The notes under the pieces are model-generated. The model had not been told where the DNA came from, did no database searches, and was given only the letters and a program-made list of their open reading frames with translations. Below, piece by piece: positions 1 to 8,644 of a stretch of 53,283 nucleotides of DNA (positions within the stretch are counted from its first letter, which is position 1; each line of letters opens with the position of its first letter). A program made the translations under genes and the position numbers. The DNA comes from Bacteroidota bacterium (GTDB taxonomy: Bacteria; Bacteroidota; Bacteroidia; Bacteroidales; Bacteroidaceae), in contig JAFABV010000038.1 in NCBI GenBank assembly GCA_023425865.1, positions 1 through 53,283 of the forward strand, read 5' to 3'.

Positions 1-126
1 TGAACCTATGCTCGGCTCTCACTGCCTACTGCTTCTTTGACAACAAACCAGAGGCACTGCCTGTGCATGTGGAAAAGACAAGGCAATTGGAGCTGTTTGC
101 ATACTAATCTTATCCCGAACTCGCGT
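1..126 (+). mobile_element. right end of an IS982-type element (truncated by window edge)
   Basis: The segment holds the last codons of a transposase followed directly by a 19-bp terminal repeat at 108-126 (TCTTATCCCGAACTCGCGT). The reverse complement of that repeat is found at 53158-53176, just upstream of a transposase start codon. The two therefore look like the right and left terminal inverted repeats of the same kind of element. The body of the element lies outside the window. IS982 assignment rests on the transposase tail. Confidence 0.75.
3..107 (+). CDS. IS982-family transposase, C-terminal fragment
   Basis: An open frame runs from the window edge to a TAA at 105-107 and encodes the final 34 residues of a transposase. 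The tail contains ALTAYCFFDNKP followed by VEKTRQLELF. This matches, from memory, the end of Bacteroidetes IS982-family transposases, which finish with an aromatic AYCFF-type segment and a QL.LF motif. The catalytic DDE region is outside the window. The stop codon lies one base before the terminal inverted repeat, as expected for a compact IS. Partial only because of the window edge; nothing shows the gene itself is broken. Confidence 0.7.
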   Translation, partial: NLCSALTAYCFFDNKPEALPVHVEKTRQLELFAY

Positions 127-152
127 ATCATATACTTTACCACAGACTTCAA

Positions 153-419
153 CAGTCTATATTCCCCTCGGCATTTCTCGACGAGGTCAAGTAACTTTTG
201 CCCACGGCCCAAAGAAAGGTCGATTGCGGCATTACGGCTTTGAGTCGTATAGAGTGATTAGAGCTTCAGCCTCTGTATATTGAGGCGCGTACCAGTCGCC
301 CTAAAGCTCTATTGGATGGAAGTTATCAGCAGCTTATCAAAGTATTAAAACGTGACAGCATGAATGTTTGCGACAATGTTAGTGTCAAGCGCTTTATTGC
401 CAAAGAGGGATATATATGA
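153..419 (+). pseudogene. degenerate reading frame of unknown function
   Basis: One frame reads through about 88 codons from 153 to a TGA at 417-419, interrupted by in-frame stops at 192 and 255. The last uninterrupted part (258-416) has protein-like composition, with segments such as ARTSRPKALLDGSYQQLIKV and NVSVKRFIAKEGYI, but no start codon. It looks like the decayed 3' end of a gene cut by the adjacent IS end at 126. I do not recognise the family, and it could also be chance coding. The rest of 127-440 shows nothing else. Confidence 0.3.
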
Positions 420-440
420 CTGGCTACGTTGGCGGCCATA

Positions 441-1190
441 TCACTGATGATAGTCGCAATCAGTTTTGGGCAGAGACAAGCAAGACGCTCCAAAGCGTCG
501 CAAAAGCCAAAAAGCCAGATATAAACGGTACCTTAACTTAAATCCTATAGTGGTATGGTCAGTCATTCCGCCATTGGACGTGTTATCCCCATATCGCCGA
601 TATCCTATAAGTTTGTCATCAACAGCTTTGCCTCTATAAAAGCCCATGCCAACAAGTGTCAACCAGTTATCATGGGTGCAGAGCCGGTGATTTGGTGGGA
701 AAGGTAGTGCCCGCACGAGAACATCTCGTTTAAAGGCCATGCAACAACCAATAAACGAGAATCGAATCAGGTTGTGGATAAATCCAGACCGAGAGTGGCG
801 CAGGGCAAAGAAAGAAGGGGCCGTCATGTTCCCCCGGGCATCTATCAACTCTGCGTCGGTGACTATAAAATCGTAGTCTTGAAGATAATCCAAGCACTTG
901 CTTACCTTGTTGGGTTTCCATACATCATCCTGGTCGGAGACAAAAATATAATCGCCCGACGCATGACGTAAGGCATTCTCAAAATTTGGTGTGTACCCAT
1001 GCTCACCTTGATTCTGGAATACCTTGATTCGATCAGAATTGAAATCATGGATGATATCCAATGTTTGGTCAGTGGAGCCATCATCAGATATGATAACCTC
1101 ATCGCCATCACTCAATTGTGAGAGTATAGACTCCAACTGCTGCCGAATAAAACGTGCCCCATTGTAAGTGGCCATGCAAACGCTTATCAT
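441..1190 (-). CDS. glycosyltransferase family 2 (rhamnosyltransferase-like)
   Basis: The 249-residue protein has a GT-A fold typical of family 2. An N-terminal nucleotide-binding strand starts at residue 2 (ISVCMATYNG), SDDGSTD lies at residues 35-41, and the metal-binding SDQDDVW at residues 85-91. The SDQDD form of the DxD motif is common in rhamnosyl- and related transferases that build capsular repeat units. The enzyme would add one sugar to an undecaprenyl-linked repeat unit at the inner face of the cytoplasmic membrane. Its ATG overlaps the stop of the preceding glycosyltransferase gene by four bases (ATGA), so the two are translationally coupled. It is the last gene of the polysaccharide operon. 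Donor and acceptor sugars cannot be read from sequence. Confidence 0.88.
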   Translation of the reverse strand: MISVCMATYNGARFIRQQLESILSQLSDGDEVIISDDGSTDQTLDIIHDFNSDRIKVFQNQGEHGYTPNFENALRHASGDYIFVSDQDDVWKPNKVSKCLDYLQDYDFIVTDAELIDARGNMTAPSFFALRHSRSGFIHNLIRFSFIGCCMAFKRDVLVRALPFPPNHRLCTHDNWLTLVGMGFYRGKAVDDKLIGYRRYGDNTSNGGMTDHTTIGFKLRYRLYLAFWLLRRFGASCLSLPKTDCDYHQ

Positions 1191-2416
1191 TGAGAACAGA
1201 TTTGATGATAGATACGCTCACGCAGAGAGCACAAAGCTCCGCGAGAATACTTCGTCTCAAAGATTCGACTGGCACCAATAGCAATGCTTTTCCGTAGCTC
1301 CTCGTCTTGAAAAAGACGGACCATGGCCTGTGCAAATTCTAAGGGCGAATCTGCCATAAGACAGGCTTCTCCATCAGCGAAATCAAGTCCTTCAGCCCCT
1401 ACCGTTGTAGACACCATGGGTAGGCTTAATGCTGCGCCCTCTAATATCTTCATTCGCATTCCGCTCCCTGAAAGAATGGGGACCACCATGATGCCCCCCA
1501 ACGCCTCACGCTCTAAATGCTCGACAAATCCTGTGCAGACAATGTTTAATCCACTGACTTTCGGCAGCATATCGGTAGTCCATCCTTTCCCGATGATTTT
1601 CAGGGTTATCTTGCTCAATTGTTTTGACGGAATGCTTGGCAAGACCTCTTTCAGCATCCAAATCAAACCTTCAACATTAGGCCCATGCGAGACGCCCCCT
1701 AAAAAAACAACTGTATGATTCCATGGCTGGTAAGACCTCTGGAATGTGTTGATCGCAGCAGGTGAGGTGAACAACGGGCGGGATACTCCGTCCTTGCTCA
1801 GGGTTTCCCGATCATTATCGGTCAGCGTGATAATGCCATCGAATTGGTTAAGTTGTTCTATTTCCGTTGTCTTCAAGCGTTCCCAAAGGGTCCAATGGCG
1901 TGTGGTCGGACTAAGATTTTTCAGTATTCGGGCATTACGGATGTATCTTATCTCATGATGAACAAAAATTTTCTTCACTTCTGGAGGTAACACCGATACC
2001 AGTCCCAGATACGGGTAAAATTCTACCTGCACAATATCGGGTTCTGATCGGCGTACGGCGTCCTTTACAAATCTGACAAACGATTTGCTAAGGTCATACC
2101 CATAAGGCTGTAAGGCTCTTTCCATGAGGAATGCCCGATTGTGTTTTCGTAAGGCAAGATTGATAGCTCGCTTTGCCTTAGCCATTAGGAAAGGCAAATA
2201 ACAGAGTTGTCGGAAATATGAATAACTATAAAAGTTTACTTCCGGCCAAAGTGCCTTGAGTTGTTTCAAGGCCTCTGGGCTGTTATGCCCATTTTCTGGG
2301 AAAACTAAGGAGATATGATGCTCGTGCCGTATCGTATCTATCATATTATATTGAGCCTGCGTGCCTCCCGAGTCTAAGGGGTATGGAAGTAGTATGGTAA
2401 TGATAGTTATATTCAT
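1187..2416 (-). CDS. glycosyltransferase family 4/1 (GT-B fold)
   Basis: This is a GT-B glycosyltransferase of about 409 residues. The N-terminal half begins MNITIITILLPYPLDSGGTQ, a Rossmann strand with the GG(T/A)Q loop that contacts the acceptor. The C-terminal half holds FLGGVSHGPNVEGL and then VPILSGSGMRMKILEGAA, the nucleotide-sugar binding motif ending in the conserved E. An in-frame ATG seven codons upstream (2437) would overlap the previous gene. I prefer 2416 because homologous proteins of this type begin right at the first strand. It acts in repeat-unit assembly, overlaps the next gene by four bases and follows the GT14 gene closely. Sugar specificity is not determinable. Confidence 0.85.
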   Translation of the reverse strand: MNITIITILLPYPLDSGGTQAQYNMIDTIRHEHHISLVFPENGHNSPEALKQLKALWPEVNFYSYSYFRQLCYLPFLMAKAKRAINLALRKHNRAFLMERALQPYGYDLSKSFVRFVKDAVRRSEPDIVQVEFYPYLGLVSVLPPEVKKIFVHHEIRYIRNARILKNLSPTTRHWTLWERLKTTEIEQLNQFDGIITLTDNDRETLSKDGVSRPLFTSPAAINTFQRSYQPWNHTVVFLGGVSHGPNVEGLIWMLKEVLPSIPSKQLSKITLKIIGKGWTTDMLPKVSGLNIVCTGFVEHLEREALGGIMVVPILSGSGMRMKILEGAALSLPMVSTTVGAEGLDFADGEACLMADSPLEFAQAMVRLFQDEELRKSIAIGASRIFETKYSRGALCSLRERIYHQICSQ

Positions 2417-2429
2417 TATGGAGATTAGT

Positions 2430-3347
2430 TTAAACAAAATCGTAATGTTCCGAGATATCGTAATGGGCTTCCCGCTGACGGTCTATCTGGTCTAGGAGAC
2501 GCCTCGACTTCACCTCGTCTACCTTACGACAGAAGAAAGCTTTACTGTCTACGATATAATCATAATCCAATGAAGTCAAGTCGTAAGGACGATAGCTGCC
2601 TTCGACCGGGTGTTTTGGGTGCCAACTGACATATCTTAACGGATTCTCCGTCTGAATGTGAAGTTCGGCTGCACGGGGTGACAACAGTGTGGCAAAGATC
2701 ATCTCAATGCCTGCGCAGGTATGGTTGAACCTTTGTAGATAGGAAGGATGGTCTTGCAGATACTTCAGGACAAATGTGGTAGTCTGCCGGCTCCACGAAT
2801 ACCAATCCCATCCCCCGCATAGGTTTTCGATGGGAGGTCGACGGACCAATAACCTGAATATCCTACCTAACTGTAGTTTTTCGTAGAGCCGCGACCAAAG
2901 CGTTGACGTATGGTTAAAATGATATTCATCCGTGCAACGGTGATAATGGGATTCCATCTGGAGTCTAAATGCTCCCGAATCAAGATACATAAAGCTATCA
3001 TCTGTGGCCTCAAAGAAATGGTCAAACTGCGCATTCGACCGAAGGGGATAGTCTTGCCCGCTGAGTACATGAAAATAGTTCATCTTCGAAGGATGCCGAT
3101 AAGCCTCTTCCAGCAAAGTCCGATGTACCCAGATCTGGCTGACCCCAGCATGCTGGACATCAATTCTTTTTTTCATAAACATCATGTTGTCGACTCCCTG
3201 CACTGCATTTTCGAATGGTGCCAAATCCCCAGACTTACTGTCTACATGGATAAAAAAATAGTGATTGGTCTGGGCCAGTAGTCGCACAATCCGACCAAAC
3301 AATTCGGGCTGCTTGTGGACAATGAACAAAAAAGCATGGTTTTTCAT
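2430..3347 (-). CDS. GT14-type beta-1,6-N-acetylglucosaminyltransferase-like protein
   Basis: The 305-residue protein begins MKNHAFLFIVHKQPELFGR and continues with YFFIHVDSKS, the start of the core-2/I-branching (GT14) family as found in bacterial capsule loci. Further family-like elements are HVLSGQDYPLRS near residue 95, which matches the S-G-x-D-x-P-L signature, and a Trp-rich GGWDWYSWSR segment near residue 175. Eukaryotic members transfer N-acetylglucosamine in beta-1,6 linkage; bacterial members often carry other specificities (for example xylose or GlcNAc), so the donor is inferred only loosely. It lies between the EpsG polymerase (17-base gap) and the GT-B enzyme, all reading in the same direction. 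Confidence 0.85.
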   Translation of the reverse strand: MKNHAFLFIVHKQPELFGRIVRLLAQTNHYFFIHVDSKSGDLAPFENAVQGVDNMMFMKKRIDVQHAGVSQIWVHRTLLEEAYRHPSKMNYFHVLSGQDYPLRSNAQFDHFFEATDDSFMYLDSGAFRLQMESHYHRCTDEYHFNHTSTLWSRLYEKLQLGRIFRLLVRRPPIENLCGGWDWYSWSRQTTTFVLKYLQDHPSYLQRFNHTCAGIEMIFATLLSPRAAELHIQTENPLRYVSWHPKHPVEGSYRPYDLTSLDYDYIVDSKAFFCRKVDEVKSRRLLDQIDRQREAHYDISEHYDFV

Positions 3348-3364
3348 ATCATCAGTTGTGTTTA

Positions 3365-4516
3365 TTATTTACTGTCAGGGATATTTCGGTTGTAGATGAA
3401 CAGGCGTTCCTGATAGGACTTTGCCCCAAGCAGCGTGCTGTCATACCTCCATGAGACATAGCTGGCGGTACCCACCAACTTCATCATGCAGTAGATACCA
3501 ATAAACCCTATGAACAGCCGGCGATTATTCATTACTGAGAAAGTCTTGATAAGGTCATACCAAAGTATCCAGTAGGCAAAGATGAACAGGTTGGACATTC
3601 GTTTGCTGAACTCTTCGAACTCACTGAACATGAATATCATCACGAAATAAAGCAACAGGGCGTTGATGAAAACCACGTTCTCCTGCCGCATCATCTTGAG
3701 TCTGTCCACATATACGAAGACGAGCAGCCCTGTAAACAGCCGTTCTAAATAACCGATGGAAAGCACAAAGCCTGCAGTATCCTGCATCTCGGTATAGTCA
3801 TTGATCTTTTCAAGCATCTGAGCGTTCAGTAATCTCCCCACCAGCTCGGTGAGGGGCAACAGCAAAGAAATATGAAGCAGAAGAATGGCATTTCCCACCA
3901 GAAACACTCCCAAATAAACCCATTTACTGATGTTGCGGTGCAGGAAGAAATAGAGTGGCAGATAAATGGTGGCTGATGTGTGGAAAGAAATTGCCAACAC
4001 CCCCATCACCAAATAGGGCAGTGGACGACGTTGTTCGATATACTCCAGCGCATTGACGAAGATAAGGATGGCTATAGAGTTTCTCATCAGATTGGTGCTC
4101 ATCACCAGACCGCCCATACAGATGTAGAGCATTAGTCCCAAGGGTACATTGCTCATACGCTTCAGCAGAAAGCGGGAAAGCAGCAGTGTGTTTACTAATG
4201 AGCATATCAGGACAAAGAATTGATAGTCATTGATGATGCTCTTACAAGCAAACATAAGGACGGAAAACCCAACTTCGTAATTCCAGTGATTATTGGGCAC
4301 CAGAGACAGTTCACTCCACGAAGCCGTCTGGAAACTCACATAGTAAGACTGCCAATCATCACCAACGAAGCCTCGAAATCCAAAGAATAGAAAGAATACG
4401 ACAATGCATAGCAAATTGAGTCTGGTTCGGATTTCTCCGGTCTCCACACAATAATGATAGAGTGCCGTACACCCGAAAAACAGGCAGAGCAAGATATAAG
4501 CCAATGAGTTTTCCAT
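3365..4516 (-). CDS. EpsG-family polysaccharide polymerase (Wzy-like)
   Basis: The 383-residue protein is strongly hydrophobic, with roughly ten transmembrane segments. It carries the EpsG-family opening pattern: an early Tyr-rich helix, then FGFRGFVGDDWQSYYVSF near residues 46-63. The GxDxxxY-type loop is typical of the EpsG/Wzy group in Bacteroidetes. It would polymerise lipid-linked repeat units on the periplasmic side after Wzx-type flipping. No other polymerase is present in the operon, which supports this role. It follows the chain-length determinant by 52 bases. The family is diverse, so assignment rests on topology, the GDDWxxY region and context. Confidence 0.82.
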   Translation of the reverse strand: MENSLAYILLCLFFGCTALYHYCVETGEIRTRLNLLCIVVFFLFFGFRGFVGDDWQSYYVSFQTASWSELSLVPNNHWNYEVGFSVLMFACKSIINDYQFFVLICSLVNTLLLSRFLLKRMSNVPLGLMLYICMGGLVMSTNLMRNSIAILIFVNALEYIEQRRPLPYLVMGVLAISFHTSATIYLPLYFFLHRNISKWVYLGVFLVGNAILLLHISLLLPLTELVGRLLNAQMLEKINDYTEMQDTAGFVLSIGYLERLFTGLLVFVYVDRLKMMRQENVVFINALLLYFVMIFMFSEFEEFSKRMSNLFIFAYWILWYDLIKTFSVMNNRRLFIGFIGIYCMMKLVGTASYVSWRYDSTLLGAKSYQERLFIYNRNIPDSK

Positions 4517-4568
4517 TGATATCCTTGAACTTGGATCTACATTAATTCAGACATTACAAAGGTCGTAG

Positions 4569-5633
4569 TTATTTCTTCATGACAGAACGATAAAGTTCAC
4601 GTAACCACAAAACCCATATGGTATCGACTAGCACACCCAACATCATGTAGATGATAACAGTTAAGGTCCGCGGCGTGCTTGAAGCTTGCAATGGTACTGA
4701 TGCATTCTGGATGATTGTGAAAGCAGGCGTTTTCTCCTGCACCTTGGCCTTTGCGATCTGCAACTGCTGAGCCATCTGGGTGTAAGCATTGAACCGTAGT
4801 TGCATCTCATTTTCAAGGTCCTCCTGTTTGGCCTTGAACGATTCTAAGATTACATCGGTATTTGCATCGGCATAACTGCCATAATGCTGTCTGGACTTTT
4901 CATACTGCCCCTTGGCCTCACGGTAAAGGCGTTCTGCATAAGCCAAGTCATTCCGCGCTTTTTTCGTGCGATATAATGTGATATACTCTTGCAATTTGGC
5001 GCGTAGGGTATCAGCGACTATCGCCGATGTCATCGCATCCTCGTCTTTCACAGCTATCGTGATGACACTTGTCTTCCTGTCCACCGTGCAGGAGATATTG
5101 TTGCGTATGAGTGCTGCTATGCCATACTCCGTCTTGGAGAGCTGGAAGAGATTGCGCTTTTGAGATGCAACCTTGTTCTTGGATGCTATCAGCTTGCTCA
5201 ACCACACCGATGGGTAGTTCCAAAACGGAATCTTCTTGTCGTATGCCAGATGGTTGAAGTAGGTCGTTTCATGTCCGTCCTTAGTCTTCACTTTGACATC
5301 AAAGAGCTTGACGATGAAGTCTGTAGATGCGAACACGTCGGGATAAATTTCCGGATAAATAGCATCTACGCTCTTGCCATCGGTCGACAAGTCGACTCCT
5401 ACCATCGAAGCCAAATCGCTGATGCTGTTCGAAATTCCCATTCCCGAACCTATTTCCGGGGCTAACACCACATTTGTGGTGAATGTCTTCGGAGTGCTGA
5501 GTGCCACAAGGATACCCAACAAGGCAAACGCGGTGATAAAACCTGCCAACAGTTTGTATTCCCGGAGAACCTGAGATACCAACTTGACAATATCTATTTC
5601 CTTGCTCACTGCCGTATTTGTTTTTTCATCCAT
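4569..5633 (-). CDS. Wzz/GNVR-type polysaccharide chain-length determinant
   Basis: This roughly 354-residue protein has the Wzz architecture: an N-terminal cytoplasmic tail, a transmembrane helix near residues 30-50 (LAGFITAFALLGILVALS), a long periplasmic region predicted to be helical, and a second helix near the C terminus preceded by a Pro-rich turn (PLQASSTPRTL). It has no tyrosine-kinase domain, so it is a co-polymerase without the BY-kinase part. I place the start at the ATG at 5633 (MDEKTNTAVSKE) rather than an upstream in-frame ATG at 5660 that would overlap the preceding gene. The gap to that gene is then five bases. Expected role: setting chain length with the EpsG polymerase and the SLBB exporter. 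Confidence 0.87.
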   Translation of the reverse strand: MDEKTNTAVSKEIDIVKLVSQVLREYKLLAGFITAFALLGILVALSTPKTFTTNVVLAPEIGSGMGISNSISDLASMVGVDLSTDGKSVDAIYPEIYPDVFASTDFIVKLFDVKVKTKDGHETTYFNHLAYDKKIPFWNYPSVWLSKLIASKNKVASQKRNLFQLSKTEYGIAALIRNNISCTVDRKTSVITIAVKDEDAMTSAIVADTLRAKLQEYITLYRTKKARNDLAYAERLYREAKGQYEKSRQHYGSYADANTDVILESFKAKQEDLENEMQLRFNAYTQMAQQLQIAKAKVQEKTPAFTIIQNASVPLQASSTPRTLTVIIYMMLGVLVDTIWVLWLRELYRSVMKK

Positions 5634-5638
5634 AGCTA

Positions 5639-6913
5639 TTATGTTAAGGGTGTATTCCATTTACAATGATAATCCACGGGGCTTTTCCGGTACCCAATAG
5701 TCTTGGCCGGCACTCCTCCTACGACTGTGTAGGGTTCCACATCTTTGGAAACCACCGCTCCCGCAGCTACCACCGCTCCTTCGCCGATACGGACCCCCTG
5801 CAAGATTGTAGCTCCGATTCCGATCCATGCATAATCCTCTATCACGATGGGTGAAAAGACTCCGATGAAGTAAGGGCTGTTGATATCGTGGCTGCCTGTT
5901 ATCAGGTTCACGCGATGGGATATCGACACATTGTTGCCTATGCTAATGCCGCCACGCGCATCTATGGTACAGTCACGATTAATATGGCTATACTCTCCGA
6001 TTGTGGCAAGATTGGGATTGATGAAATAGTTGCGCTTCATCACAAACGTTCCACGACCAATTTTCATTCCAAGTGCTTTCAGTACACGTTTACGCCAGTT
6101 CCAGAAGGGGATGTGCGGGAGGAGGTCGTTGGGCAGATACTCTATGAGTAACGCTCTACCCCATGAGTAGAGTGCTGACCTTTTGACTGTCACCATGGCG
6201 GCAGCCTTCGTCAGAAAGGCCAACCGACGGATACTTAGTTGCCCATCAGAAGTTATCTTATAGTTATACCAAAGATTTCGAAAGGGATGATTGGAGGTCC
6301 CCTCCACCAAATAAGATTCTACAAGGCAGTCCACTTTGACAAAACGGTAGCCCGCCCGGTACACGCGGTGTATCATCTCCCAGTCGAGTGCATATTTTAG
6401 TTGCGGCGCTTTGCTGAGGTCATAAGGGTATTTCCGCTGCACCTCAGTGCGGATGAGTGATGAGCCATGACGATAGACCGGACGCCACTCCATCTCTGCG
6501 GGGTCATCACCCGCCTTCATTTCCAGGGCAGCATCCTCTCCAACGGCAATACTATTGCCATAGATGACATCGGCTTGCGTGGGGTCAGTGCTTCGCATAA
6601 CATTCTCTAACGCCTGCGCCGTGACAAAAACATCGCCAGAATTGAGCACAACAACCCAGTCGCCCGAAGCATGAGCCACGGCCTTGTTCATGGCGTCATA
6701 CATCCCGTAGTCTTTTTCCGAACACCAATAGGCCAGACGGTCGGCATACTCGGCAATCACTTCGCGGGTACCATCCGTGCTGCCACCGTCGACGACCAGA
6801 TATTCCTTGTCATTCCAGGTCTGCCCCAGCGCACTCTCCATAGTGTCCCTGATATGCTCCACATCGTTGAACACAACGGTCACTATACTGATCTTATTGG
6901 TTTTCATGATCAT
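5639..6913 (-). CDS. GT2 glycosyltransferase fused to a hexapeptide-repeat acyltransferase
   Basis: The 424-residue protein has two enzymes in one chain. Residues about 8-250 are a family 2 glycosyltransferase (ISIVTVVFND, VVDGGSTDGT, LNSGD). Residues about 285-415 are a left-handed beta-helix acyltransferase of the WbbJ/maltose O-acetyltransferase type, with repeated I-G-x-x-x/V hexads (ISIGNNVSISHR, ARIGEG-like turns) and the catalytic His in LITGSHDINSP. No stop or frameshift separates the halves. The first would add a sugar and the second probably O-acetylates it, using acetyl-CoA. An alternative start is the second ATG at 6907. It sits two bases after the flippase gene and is followed by the chain-length gene. 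Confidence 0.87.
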   Translation of the reverse strand: MIMKTNKISIVTVVFNDVEHIRDTMESALGQTWNDKEYLVVDGGSTDGTREVIAEYADRLAYWCSEKDYGMYDAMNKAVAHASGDWVVVLNSGDVFVTAQALENVMRSTDPTQADVIYGNSIAVGEDAALEMKAGDDPAEMEWRPVYRHGSSLIRTEVQRKYPYDLSKAPQLKYALDWEMIHRVYRAGYRFVKVDCLVESYLVEGTSNHPFRNLWYNYKITSDGQLSIRRLAFLTKAAAMVTVKRSALYSWGRALLIEYLPNDLLPHIPFWNWRKRVLKALGMKIGRGTFVMKRNYFINPNLATIGEYSHINRDCTIDARGGISIGNNVSISHRVNLITGSHDINSPYFIGVFSPIVIEDYAWIGIGATILQGVRIGEGAVVAAGAVVSKDVEPYTVVGGVPAKTIGYRKSPVDYHCKWNTPLT

Positions 6914-6915
6914 CC

Positions 6916-8280
6916 CTATTCATTCCAGATTCCTCTTGCTCTACCGCTGATGATGAGGCGACATTGATACAGATGGACTAAACTCAGCAGTAGATAACTT
7001 GCTGACATGGAAAGTGAGACACCTACGATGCCCCAGCGTTTGCCCACCGTGAAGACCAGCGCCAGATATAGCAGCGTGGCAATGGCAGAGGTAATGATTT
7101 GTATCTTGATTTTGTTGAGTCCGTTGAGCAGATAAGTTACGCAATTGTTGAAATTGAACAACAGGATATAGCACAAGACGCTGGCCGAAACCGTCATGGG
7201 AATAACGATTCCAGTACCCACCCAGATACGGTAGACCAATGCACTGAGCATCAGCATCAGTATACCACCGCCCAGACTTAATATCCAAAATAGCTGAGCC
7301 TTGCGAAACGTTCGCCTTATCCACAGCATATCCCCGCGCACGTAAGCATCTGTATAAGCACTCCACATCGGAGAGATGACTATGGTATAGGCCACCGAAA
7401 GAAGATTGAAGAACTTATAGGCAATATTATACACGGTCACATCAGAAGGAGTGCCATATTGCGCAATGAAAAGATTGGACGAACCATAGATGACCAGCGC
7501 ACTTGAAATCTGGATCAGGAAGAAGCCGAGACCCTTTCCCACGAGCTGTCTACTGTATGTTATATCAATGTCACGGAATGAGGGATAGAGCTCAGGATGA
7601 CGGAGAAACAGAGGGATGGCTGCTGCTGAAAACACTATGACAGGAGTCGCTGTAAATACCATGACCACGTATGGCAGATGCCCATGGGCAGTAACCCGGG
7701 TGAGTACAAAGATAATGATAAGCGACAGCAGGTTACTCAAGACATACAGTCCCTCGTTGACAGCATACTGTTGCAGCGCCACAAAAACGTAGCCAATGTT
7801 CTTAACGACAAAGTTGGCAAGGGTGAAGACCACAGCTATCAGAGTGATATCGCGCAACATGAGACTGTCCACATGATGCGTGTTAAACACCCATGCCATA
7901 TCCAGTAGCCTGATGGGCACCATCATGATGACCAGAAAGAGCAGGGCCATCACTGAAAGAAGAGTAAAGGCCGTGGCAATATAAGTCCGGCCCAGAGCCA
8001 TGTTGTTTTTGGACACTGCCCCCGTGAGATAATTGCGCAAGCCATTTCCAAGGCCAATGTCAAAGAAGGAAAACCACATCAGGATAGACGACATCGTCAT
8101 CCAAACGCCATATTCCTCATTGTCGAGATAGTGGAGCGTGACTGGAACAATAAGCAATGAGCACCCCATACCGATGGCTTTGATCACAGCAGTACGCATG
8201 ATATTTTTGCGGAGGTTGCTGTTTCGATGGTACATCGTAGCATCCATTGATTTTGATGAAAGGTTATCTTTTAGACTCAT
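6916..8280 (-). CDS. Wzx-like oligosaccharide flippase (MOP superfamily)
   Basis: The 454-residue protein is highly hydrophobic with about 12-14 transmembrane helices. It begins with the polysaccharide-flippase pattern: RKNIMRTAVIKAIGMGCSLL, then a loop with LDNEEYGVWMTM near residue 50 and FFDIGLGNGLRNYL near residue 75. The ..EYGVW... and DIGLGNGLRN motifs are characteristic of Wzx transporters in Bacteroidetes polysaccharide loci. It would move undecaprenyl-linked repeat units across the inner membrane to the EpsG polymerase. Several in-frame ATGs exist in the first 28 codons. The longest is listed, and a shorter start at residue 12 or 16 is possible. Two bases separate it from the downstream fusion gene. 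Confidence 0.87.
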   Translation of the reverse strand: MSLKDNLSSKSMDATMYHRNSNLRKNIMRTAVIKAIGMGCSLLIVPVTLHYLDNEEYGVWMTMSSILMWFSFFDIGLGNGLRNYLTGAVSKNNMALGRTYIATAFTLLSVMALLFLVIMMVPIRLLDMAWVFNTHHVDSLMLRDITLIAVVFTLANFVVKNIGYVFVALQQYAVNEGLYVLSNLLSLIIIFVLTRVTAHGHLPYVVMVFTATPVIVFSAAAIPLFLRHPELYPSFRDIDITYSRQLVGKGLGFFLIQISSALVIYGSSNLFIAQYGTPSDVTVYNIAYKFFNLLSVAYTIVISPMWSAYTDAYVRGDMLWIRRTFRKAQLFWILSLGGGILMLMLSALVYRIWVGTGIVIPMTVSASVLCYILLFNFNNCVTYLLNGLNKIKIQIITSAIATLLYLALVFTVGKRWGIVGVSLSMSASYLLLSLVHLYQCRLIISGRARGIWNE

Positions 8281-8350
8281 TGTTACTATACAGCTCTGTT
8301 AAACAAGAGTTCTCAGGAAGACTTGCAGGAATCTACTGCCCCCGGATTCT

Positions 8351-8611
8351 TTACTTCGTCACATTTGCTATTGTGGTAATCATGGCGGCGATGCTGGCTA
8401 TGCCTGTTCCGAGGCTCATGGTCTTGGCAATGCTCATCTTGCGACTGATCTTGCTGGGCACCACGATCTCGCAGCCCGGCTGTGTCTTTGCACCCTGGCT
8501 TACCTTGCCCACCATACCGTTCATGTAGATGATGTAGGCACTGCTTTTGCGCGCGTTCAGCAAGAAGCCAGGGACTGTGAGTATGTCGTATCTTGTATTC
8601 ATGCCATTCAT
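8351..8611 (-). pseudogene. truncated duplicate of the SLBB export-protein 3' end
   Basis: The 86-codon frame ends with 68 residues nearly identical to the last 68 residues of the export protein at 10200-12797. I count 59 of 68 positions the same, and both end in IANVTK followed by TAA. The similarity continues a few codons further upstream (Y.I.T..GF...NARK) and then stops. The fragment has no signal peptide or SLBB domain, so it cannot work as an exporter. The synonymous and amino-acid differences indicate an old duplication or a remnant of a different export gene. The two copies flank the AAA-ATPase gene as direct repeats. Confidence 0.85.
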
Positions 8612-8644
8612 GTTACCTGATGCTTTTGTTTCTATCTGGTCGTT

